Shown piece by piece: positions 1 to 5,946 of a DNA stretch of 7,482 nt. Each line of letters opens with the position of its first letter. Within the stretch, counting starts at the first letter, position 1. The translations under genes were made by a program, and so were the position numbers. Source of the stretch: Arenicella sp. (GTDB taxonomy: Bacteria; Pseudomonadota; Gammaproteobacteria; Arenicellales; Arenicellaceae); NCBI GenBank assembly GCA_023299895.1, contig JALZWI010000013.1:1-7482 (forward strand). Direction: 5' to 3'. A model generated the notes under the pieces. That model was not told the origin of the DNA. It saw only the letters and a program-made list of their open reading frames with translations, and did not search any database.

Positions 1-7
1 ACTCCTT
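1..7 (-). promoter_or_regulatory. Possible ribosome binding site for a gene beyond the left edge
   Basis: Read on the minus strand, the last bases of the window are AAGGAGT, a near-complete Shine-Dalgarno sequence. It lies 73 bases downstream of the DUF1501 stop codon and in the same orientation. A start codon would be expected within about 5-10 bases beyond the window, so a third minus-strand gene, possibly of the same operon, may begin there. The start codon itself cannot be seen, so the call rests on the motif and its position only. Confidence 0.3.
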
Positions 8-64
8 GGAATCAGCATTGAATATCTGTCATTTGCTTAAATTTATTGGTGAGTCTGATGATTT

Positions 65-96
65 TAAATCATTAAATCATTAAATCATTAAATTAT
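65..96. repeat. 8-bp tandem repeat, four copies, overlapping the end of the DUF1501 gene
   Basis: The unit TAAATCAT occurs three times exactly at 65-72, 73-80 and 81-88, and a fourth time with one change (TAAATTAT) at 89-96. A degenerate fifth copy may follow. On the minus strand the unit reads ATGATTTA, and it supplies the last codons and the TAA stop of the DUF1501 gene. The first copy also forms the right half of an AT-rich 15-bp palindrome at 58-72 (ATGATTT-T-AAATCAT). That palindrome has no G+C-rich stem and is not a credible intrinsic terminator. Confidence 0.85.
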
Positions 97-1756
97 TAAA
101 CATTCCAGGCACTTCAATACTCGGAGCACCACCAGAATAGCTTGGTTGCATACGAGGAAAAACGGTGTTACCTGAGCCAGGCTCTATCCAATCGCAGACC
201 CTAGAAAAGAAATGATCGAACTCTGTTCGAGGATCAATATCGGGAGTTCTGTTTGGTTCCTCATCATACTTAATGATTTCGGATTGCGGAAACATTTCAC
301 CATAGAGTCCCCCCTGACACCTTTCGCCAATAACAAACATCAAGTTAGCGCTGCCATGATCTGTACCGTTATCTCCATTGTCACGAATTTGTCGGCCAAA
401 CTCCCCGGCCATAGTGATGACGATATTGCTTCGATCAGATGTGCTTAAACTTTGCCATAGTGCCGAAAAACCACCATGTAAAGCATTCGAATTTGATGGG
501 TTTGAGCCAAGTTGGCCTTCGAAGATATCTCGGAGGTTTGATTCAATACCTCGATCTACATATGGATTGGTCGGATCTGTAGCCAGCACACCCGGAATTT
601 GGCGCTGATTGCCATGGGTATCCCAGCCACCATAATTCATTGATAATACTCGTGGATTAAGTGCTAATGTTTCGCCGCCGACATCTACCGCAACATCATT
701 CCATGCGATCATGTCGTATAAATTACGAATCTGACGTCCAAAGCTATAGCTGTTATTAACAACGCGACGAGCGCTCCCATCACTTGGGTCTGGATTAACA
801 GCTTGCCCATTAATACTAACGCCATCTGAATATAATGCTTCGATCACTTGTGGTATCGGGGTTGTTGCGACACGACCGGCAATCGCTTTGCCAAACTCGC
901 GGGTTTTCAACTCATGATCCATAAATTTTTGATAAGCCGCACCTATTTGCTCCTGACGAAGCGCTGCGTAATAACCCTTAGCGGCACGTGACATTTTATT
1001 ATCAAAGTCATAATGCGGTGAATTGCCACTCTCTGTAGGATCAAATAAGCCAAGGTTTCTTGAGTCATTGACCACAATTAAATCACTATTATCAATCGCA
1101 TTACGGTTATAGTTTGGCGCATTACCGACTGGGCCAAAGATAAAAGGGCTTGGTGAACTAGTAAGCCCAATCGGATTACCTCCTGCAGAACGAGCTAATC
1201 GCCCACCCCAGCCAGATCGGTCTTGATTGTTCAATGACGTTAACACATCACCTTGATGAAGCATCAAGGAAGACAAATCATGAGCACGATTAGTTCCACC
1301 TACGGCATTAAAAATTAGCGCGACGTTGCCCGCTCGAAACATATCAATCAGCCAGCCAGCCTCTTTCCAAATACCGAAAGTAACACCATTGTTTAAGTTT
1401 CCAGCATCAACTAAACCACCAGTCCAATTACTGCCTCCTACCGTTATGTGATAATAATCTTGATCCCAGCGTTGCTGTGGGCTTTGATTTGAACCAGCTA
1501 GGTTATGAGAACGAATACGATTAGACCAGTACTTGCCGCCAAATGTATTTACATTACTGCTGTAGGCTGGAACAACCAAATGACGTAAGTCAGGACCGCC
1601 ATCCAGAAATAAATCTATTAATATTCGGCTTTGCAGTGGTACTGGCATTGCAGTAGCACGCGAAACTAAAGTGGGCAAAGCGCCTGCACCATAAAGTAAG
1701 CTAGAATACAGAGCCGTTTGCAGAAATTGCCTGCGATTAAAGTTATCAGTGCTCAT
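80..1756 (-). CDS. DUF1501 family exported protein with Tat signal
   Basis: This 558-residue protein has a twin-arginine signal: NRRQFLQ at residues 7-13, a hydrophobic stretch at about 14-30, and a likely cleavage site after A34-T-A36. The mature part carries DUF1501 landmarks. These are a GG-x-D-L-x-x-x-VVP segment (53-63), MNYGGWDTHGNQ (373-384), and MAGEFGR followed by NGTDHGSANLMFVIG (449-477). The family is generally placed near the alkaline phosphatase/sulfatase fold. The Asp and His in WDTH and TDHG are candidate metal ligands by inference, and no enzymatic activity is established. It is the second gene of a two-gene unit: its ATG overlaps the TGA of the DUF1800 gene by 4 bp, and a GGAGG lies 7 bases upstream, which fixes the start. 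The first glycine-rich motif reads GGPDLRHLVVP where many members have GGNDGLNTVVP. The family call is firm; the function is unknown. Confidence 0.9.
   Translation of the reverse strand: MSTDNFNRRQFLQTALYSSLLYGAGALPTLVSRATAMPVPLQSRILIDLFLDGGPDLRHLVVPAYSSNVNTFGGKYWSNRIRSHNLAGSNQSPQQRWDQDYYHITVGGSNWTGGLVDAGNLNNGVTFGIWKEAGWLIDMFRAGNVALIFNAVGGTNRAHDLSSLMLHQGDVLTSLNNQDRSGWGGRLARSAGGNPIGLTSSPSPFIFGPVGNAPNYNRNAIDNSDLIVVNDSRNLGLFDPTESGNSPHYDFDNKMSRAAKGYYAALRQEQIGAAYQKFMDHELKTREFGKAIAGRVATTPIPQVIEALYSDGVSINGQAVNPDPSDGSARRVVNNSYSFGRQIRNLYDMIAWNDVAVDVGGETLALNPRVLSMNYGGWDTHGNQRQIPGVLATDPTNPYVDRGIESNLRDIFEGQLGSNPSNSNALHGGFSALWQSLSTSDRSNIVITMAGEFGRQIRDNGDNGTDHGSANLMFVIGERCQGGLYGEMFPQSEIIKYDEEPNRTPDIDPRTEFDHFFSRVCDWIEPGSGNTVFPRMQPSYSGGAPSIEVPGMFNNLMI
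1753..1756 (-). other. ATGA stop/start overlap between DUF1800 and DUF1501 genes
   Basis: The DUF1800 gene ends in TGA (1755-1753) and the DUF1501 gene begins with ATG (1756-1754), sharing the four bases ATGA. This arrangement typically gives termination-reinitiation coupling, so the two proteins are probably made in linked amounts. Confidence 0.95.
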
Positions 1757-4314
1757 TGTTGGCCCTCCGCAAAAATGAAAGGTGTTGTGAAAATAAACCC
1801 GAGGGCACTGCTCACACGTTCTCGCGTATGCTTTCTTAAATCTGCTCCATCATTTGCATGTTGCGATCCAGTCGCATTCAATTGCAAAGTTTCATTGCCG
1901 AGCAGAGTTAAAATTTGTTGGACTTGCGGGCTATTCGCTATTTGATTACCTGTGAATTGGCCATTTAGTGCAGTAAGTTCATGTGCTAAGAAGCCAGTCG
2001 TATTGTCATCGTTTTGGCGGCAAAAATCATCCCATCGATTTGTCGCTAAAATATCAGTAATAGTCGCACTTGGACTTATATCTTCTGGATCATAGGCGTG
2101 ATCAGCAACCACACACATCACCAAATTAAAATCAAAAGCATGATCTCCATCACTGTTACTCCCTGGGTCATCTATCGCCGCACCTAATAATGAGTAAAGA
2201 TGAGCGCGCTCTAGTTCGGTGTAATTATCCATATTACCCACCGCGTGATTCCATAACCATTCAGCCACATCAGACACATAAAAATTACCATCCGCACGCT
2301 GCGGTAAAACCGTTTCCCATTTTTTTTGCCAAGACTGACCAAGATCGCAGGTATCACAGACCACAGCGTCTCTCAAGTGATGCTCATCATCTGTTAAACG
2401 ATTATAGTTGTTCTCAAATGCCAGCGAAGAATCTGAAGCCTCGGTTGAAGTCTGACCACCAAAGACATTATGCGCAGGCCTAAAAAATTCACCTGCAAAG
2501 TCATCATCAATAATACTTCCAACTGTTCGACCTGCTCGCCCATCATTATAATAAGCACCACCAAAATACGCTTCTAAATTATCTAGATTATTTTTATTTG
2601 CTATGTATAAAGCACGTTCATGCGTGGTTAAATACTTAAAATGGACATTGCTGTGGAACATCGAAGAGATTGCATAGGTATGAATGAAGTCTAAAAAATT
2701 TCGATTGACTTGCATTGCTGCCCAAGCGTTTCTTAACCTAGCTTTACCGCCTTCACTTAAATTATCGTCAGCCAGTACAGAAACAATCATTACCGGTAAG
2801 TTTTTCAAGCTTTCAGGGTGTTGTATTGAAATAGGCATCAAATTATCAATTTTCGAGGCCGCACTTGCTCCTACGATAGAGGCGCCCAAAATATCGACAC
2901 TAGCCAAATGATGTTCTTCATCATCAAGGCCTTTTTGAAAATCAACATCTAACGCAAAACCGAAGTCATTAATATAAGGGACCGGCATACCCGTCAACAT
3001 TTTTGCTGTTTCTGGAATGGTGACATTTTCATGGATGTCTGAGTTATAACCTGTGCTAGGATCATCGACGCCAAAAATACCGTAATAAAGTTGATGTATC
3101 TCACGCGCAAAATCGTCATTGCATTCACACTCTTGAGTCACTTCATTCCATTCATTATTACGATGTCCATACTGCATTGCCGCAGCTGCGGATTTAGCAG
3201 CAACCCCCATAACATCTTTATAGGGCAGCCCGGCTTCATGCGCCGCCATGATTTCATCGTAGTAAGTAGCCATTTGCGCTCGGCTTACTGACGCGTCGAT
3301 GTTTGTAGCGAGATGATAGTTTGTCTCCCAAAAACCAATTTTCTGACGAAATGGGTTTAACCCTCGGACCGTAATCATTCGATTGTAAGCATCGTCAAAG
3401 TTATAACCATCAAGCCCATATTGATCACGATTTTCTAGTGGAATCGGGATATCAGAAGAAGGACTCGAGATATAGTTTTGAAAGCCTGTGAGTGTCCCTA
3501 AATCTAAATTAGTATTTGCCGTATCTGTATAAGTTTCACCAATAGCCAAGGGTGACAATTTTAAATTATGTTCGTCAAAATTAAGCATTTCTAGAATAGC
3601 ACCACTCGCATCCATATCTGCCCAAGTCTGAATCTGCGAATCGGTAGCATGCCCACCAAAGGCGAAGATTTTTAATACCTTGCGCACTGCTCGCCCATCC
3701 CAACCACCGCGCGTTACCCGTTGCAAGCCGTTGAGACTTTCTTGGTACGACGGTGCCAATTCAAAACGATCTATCGCGACATTGGCTCCAGAACCAATCG
3801 CGGTAATCGTCACATAGTTGATCGAACGTTGCTGACTTTCAGAAATGACATAGCAATTATCTGTCCCTTGCGATGCTGTCACAGGCTCTCCGTTCACCCG
3901 AACAATAAAATTGCCAGAATTGACAGTAACGTCAAAGCAAATTTCGACCCCTTCTTCTTGCAAGTCAAACGCCGCATAGACCACGTTGGATTCTGTGGCA
4001 TTAAATGTATCACTTTCCAATTCAGGAAATTCCAAATCCACACGCTCACCGACTGGTTCATCAATTGGCTCTTCTCGACCTGACAAGAGATACATATTGA
4101 CTACAGTCAGAACTGCTGCCAATTTTTCTGGAGATAATGATGATTGGGCTTGTGCAGTTCGATTTACAGTTAAACAAAAAGAAATTACTGCTATGACTAA
4201 CAGACAGCTTAAGGCTGCACTAAAACTGGAGTACGAAGACTGCGTTACTTTTAATTTACTATTCGACACATGAATAGTGTCAACAGTCTTTCCATATTTA
4301 GCTTGTTGTAACAT
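1753..4314 (-). CDS. DUF1800 family exported protein with beta-rich N-terminal domain
   Basis: This 853-residue protein has a Sec-type signal peptide: a long basic N-region, a hydrophobic core at 31-50, and cleavage likely after A54-Q-A56. Residues about 90-188 look like a small beta-sandwich, possibly carbohydrate-binding-like, with C126 and C154 as a possible disulfide. From about 204 the DUF1800 pattern follows: FGGHATDSQIQTW (219-231), an NPFRQKIGFWETNYH segment (320-334), and NDDFAREIHQLYYGIFG (399-415), which matches the family NENxARELLELFxLG motif. ETAKMLTGM (435-443) corresponds to ARALTGW, HHLASVDILG to the HxxGxKxxLG motif, and the R-V-x-x-A-L C-terminus to the usual family ending. 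The mature protein has eight cysteines, which suits a disulfide-bonded extracytoplasmic protein. It is divergent and longer than typical members. The start at 4314 lacks a clear Shine-Dalgarno sequence; a GTG at 4269 (V16) would still leave a full signal peptide. Biochemical function is unknown; pairing with DUF1501 is the best clue. Confidence 0.87.
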   Translation of the reverse strand: MLQQAKYGKTVDTIHVSNSKLKVTQSSYSSFSAALSCLLVIAVISFCLTVNRTAQAQSSLSPEKLAAVLTVVNMYLLSGREEPIDEPVGERVDLEFPELESDTFNATESNVVYAAFDLQEEGVEICFDVTVNSGNFIVRVNGEPVTASQGTDNCYVISESQQRSINYVTITAIGSGANVAIDRFELAPSYQESLNGLQRVTRGGWDGRAVRKVLKIFAFGGHATDSQIQTWADMDASGAILEMLNFDEHNLKLSPLAIGETYTDTANTNLDLGTLTGFQNYISSPSSDIPIPLENRDQYGLDGYNFDDAYNRMITVRGLNPFRQKIGFWETNYHLATNIDASVSRAQMATYYDEIMAAHEAGLPYKDVMGVAAKSAAAAMQYGHRNNEWNEVTQECECNDDFAREIHQLYYGIFGVDDPSTGYNSDIHENVTIPETAKMLTGMPVPYINDFGFALDVDFQKGLDDEEHHLASVDILGASIVGASAASKIDNLMPISIQHPESLKNLPVMIVSVLADDNLSEGGKARLRNAWAAMQVNRNFLDFIHTYAISSMFHSNVHFKYLTTHERALYIANKNNLDNLEAYFGGAYYNDGRAGRTVGSIIDDDFAGEFFRPAHNVFGGQTSTEASDSSLAFENNYNRLTDDEHHLRDAVVCDTCDLGQSWQKKWETVLPQRADGNFYVSDVAEWLWNHAVGNMDNYTELERAHLYSLLGAAIDDPGSNSDGDHAFDFNLVMCVVADHAYDPEDISPSATITDILATNRWDDFCRQNDDNTTGFLAHELTALNGQFTGNQIANSPQVQQILTLLGNETLQLNATGSQHANDGADLRKHTRERVSSALGFIFTTPFIFAEGQQ
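1764..1768 (-). promoter_or_regulatory. Strong Shine-Dalgarno site for the DUF1501 gene
   Basis: GGAGG on the minus strand lies 7 bases before the DUF1501 ATG. It is embedded in the last codons of the DUF1800 gene (the A-E-G of its C-terminal AEGQQ). It decides the start of the DUF1501 protein and supports independent or reinitiated translation. The first gene of the pair has no comparable site. Confidence 0.85.
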
Positions 4315-4516
4315 TTTCGGGTACCGACTTATTATTGAATTGTCGCGTTTTAATTTTGCTGCTTTCTATACCTATTCAAAGTACATGACACTCTTTTTAA
4401 TGTAAGAAATAAAATTTCACTTGAGCACCCAACCGCCCACAACTAATATAGGGACTTCTTCACGCCATTGCGAACAATGTTAATTTAAGTTAACAAGTTA
4501 TTGATTCTATTGGCCT

Positions 4517-4533
4517 GTGACAAATTTTGTCAC
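4517..4533. promoter_or_regulatory. Perfect 17-bp palindrome, probable operator
   Basis: GTGACAAA-T-TTTGTCAC is a perfect inverted repeat with 8-bp arms around one central base. It ends 40 bp before the transporter start codon and overlaps the candidate -35 region. Its size and symmetry fit a site for a dimeric helix-turn-helix regulator that would affect the transporter gene. The arms are too widely spaced for a CRP site. The regulator is unknown and is not encoded in the window. Confidence 0.6.
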
Positions 4534-4553
4534 TCTATTCTTTGATGTATAAA
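4527..4553 (+). promoter_or_regulatory. Candidate sigma70 promoter for the SLC13 gene
   Basis: TTGTCA (4527-4532) and TATAAA (4548-4553) resemble -35 and -10 boxes with a 15-bp spacer, which is shorter than ideal. An alternative pairing is GTGACA (4517-4522) with TTTGAT (4541-4546) at 18 bp. In both, the palindromes lie on promoter elements and the leader would be short, roughly 15-20 bases. No Shine-Dalgarno sequence is visible before the ATG at 4574. Confidence 0.35.
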
Positions 4554-4560
4554 CGTTTAT
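4549..4560. promoter_or_regulatory. Second palindrome, ATAAACGTTTAT, over the candidate -10
   Basis: A perfect 12-bp palindrome with a central CpG lies 13 bp before the transporter ATG and overlaps the TATAAA box. Its AAACGTTT core resembles the centre of LacI/PurR-type operators, but this is a similarity by eye only. Its centre is about 30 bp from that of the 17-bp palindrome, close to three helical turns. A protein bound here would block RNA polymerase. Confidence 0.4.
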
Positions 4561-4573
4561 CATTGAACTAATT

Positions 4574-5944
4574 ATGAAAATAAACCACCTTGTTGTTGGC
4601 CCAATTGTATCTATCAGTTTTTTTGCATTGCTTCTTATTAACGGTGTTGAATATATACCTGCAATCACTGCTGCAATCACTTGCCTGACGGCTTGGTGGT
4701 GGGCAACCGAAGCATTTGCAATACCTGTTACCTCATTAATACCCTTTGTAGCATTTCCATTATTTGGAGTAATTAATCATCGAGAAGCGGCGGCTGGTTT
4801 AGGGTCGCATATTATTTTATTGCTCTTGGGCGGTTTCCTCATGGCCAAGGCCTTGGAAAAAACTGGCGCGCATAAACGCTTCGCGATGTTGATTCTACGT
4901 AAAGTAGGCAGCAACAGTAATAAAAAATTAATACTTGCCTTTATGCTCGCTGCGGCATTTTTGTCGATGTGGATTAGCAACACCGCAACTTGTCTTATGC
5001 TAATGCCGATCGTTTTGGCTGCCTTAGCTCAACTTAATAATCCAAAAATGACCATGCCATTGATTTTAGCGACCGCCTACGCGTGCTCAATTGGTGGTAT
5101 CGCGACCTTAATTGGCACACCACCGAATGTTATTTTCGCCGGTATCTACGAAGACGTTATTGGCCAAGAATTTGGGTTTTTGCGCTGGCTAAAAATTGGT
5201 TTGCCGATTTCAGTTATCGCGCTGCCAATTGCTTGGTTTTGGTTAACACGAAATATAACTGGCCGAGGTACAGTTGAACTACCTAAAGCAGAAAATTGGA
5301 GTATCGATCAAAAGAGGGTGGTTTCGATCTTTGGCATCATCATTGTATTATGGGTATTTCGTTCTGAACCTTTTGGTGGTTGGGCTGGAATACTAGGTTT
5401 GCCAGGCGTGGGTGACTCAACGGTCGCGATGCTTGGTGCCGTGCTGATGTTTATGACTCGATCTAACAACGGTGGCGGTCTGCTCGATTGGGAGACTGCA
5501 GTAAAAATTCCGTGGGGTATTATTTTAATGTATGGCGCAGGCATTACCATTGCCAAAGCTTTCGCCGAGAGCGGTTTGGCTGACTTGCTCGGTGTTTTTC
5601 TTGGCAGCTTTATTGATGGTGTGCCGATCTATTTATTGTTGCTGTTTATTTGTCTCTTGATTACCTTCATAACCGAACTGAATTCAAATTTAGCAACCAC
5701 GACTTTAGTGATACCGATTTTGGCTGCTACTGCTTTGGCGACCGACATGTCAGCTGAACTGTTAATGATTCCAGCAACCATCTCAGCATCTTATGCTTTT
5801 ATGTTACCAATCGCGACGGGTCCGAATGCCATCGCCTACGCAACAGAAAAAATTACCGTCAAACAAATGATTCGTGAAGGTCTCAGACTCAATCTGATTT
5901 TGGCATTCGTAACCAGCGCAATTTGCTACTTAATATTCACCTAA
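4574..5944 (+). CDS. SLC13/DASS family sodium-coupled anion symporter
   Basis: This 456-residue inner-membrane protein is hydrophobic throughout, with about 11 likely membrane segments, and its length is usual for bacterial DASS permeases. The two pseudo-symmetric substrate/sodium motifs are visible: SNTAT (135-139) followed by GTPPN (181-185), and SNLAT (371-375) followed by LPIATGPNAIAY (411-422), which is the family C-terminal signature region. The WWWATEAFAIPVTSLIP segment (41-57) is also typical. Members import di- and tricarboxylates such as succinate or citrate, or sulfate, with sodium; the substrate cannot be told from the sequence. The ATG at 4574 is the only sensible start, because an in-frame stop lies at 4550 and the next Met is residue 90, but it has no Shine-Dalgarno. 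It is divergent from the DUF1800 gene, and its stop is 2 bp from the pepN stop on the other strand. Confidence 0.9.
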   Translation: MKINHLVVGPIVSISFFALLLINGVEYIPAITAAITCLTAWWWATEAFAIPVTSLIPFVAFPLFGVINHREAAAGLGSHIILLLLGGFLMAKALEKTGAHKRFAMLILRKVGSNSNKKLILAFMLAAAFLSMWISNTATCLMLMPIVLAALAQLNNPKMTMPLILATAYACSIGGIATLIGTPPNVIFAGIYEDVIGQEFGFLRWLKIGLPISVIALPIAWFWLTRNITGRGTVELPKAENWSIDQKRVVSIFGIIIVLWVFRSEPFGGWAGILGLPGVGDSTVAMLGAVLMFMTRSNNGGGLLDWETAVKIPWGIILMYGAGITIAKAFAESGLADLLGVFLGSFIDGVPIYLLLLFICLLITFITELNSNLATTTLVIPILAATALATDMSAELLMIPATISASYAFMLPIATGPNAIAYATEKITVKQMIREGLRLNLILAFVTSAICYLIFT

Positions 5945-5946
5945 AC

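Larger units (their letters stand above)
4315..4573. promoter_or_regulatory. Divergent intergenic control region
   Basis: This AT-rich 259-bp gap separates the starts of the DUF1800 gene (minus) and the SLC13 transporter gene (plus), so it must carry promoters for both unless the DUF1800 gene is transcribed some other way. The transporter side holds two palindromes and a candidate -10 (separate entries). On the DUF1800 side I found no convincing -35/-10 pair and no good Shine-Dalgarno. No small ORF, RNA gene or terminator-like hairpin was recognised. Confidence 0.7.

Noticed and set aside
58..72. Palindrome after the DUF1501 gene as a terminator
   Set aside because: The stem ATGATTT/AAATCAT is almost all A+T with a 1-base centre, so it would not form a stable hairpin in RNA.
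65..96. Short direct repeats as a CRISPR array
   Set aside because: The units are 8 bp and contiguous, with no spacers.
2347..2358. CDTC (CxxC) in the DUF1800 protein as a haem c site
   Set aside because: The residue after the second cysteine is Asp, not His, so there is no CxxCH motif.
3721..4083. Plus-strand open frame of 120 residues opposite the DUF1800 gene
   Set aside because: It lies wholly inside a well-supported gene on the other strand, shows no recognisable domain, and no ribosome binding site was recognised for it. The other short frames inside the four genes were rejected for the same reason.
4165..4224. Lipobox in the DUF1800 signal peptide (ALSC or ISFC)
   Set aside because: ALSC lies before most of the hydrophobic core, and ISFC has Phe next to the cysteine. 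An AQA cleavage site after the core fits better.
4516..4533. TGTGA...TCAC resembling a CRP site
   Set aside because: GTGA and TCAC are separated by 9 bases, whereas a CRP site needs 6, so the palindrome is not a CRP site by spacing.
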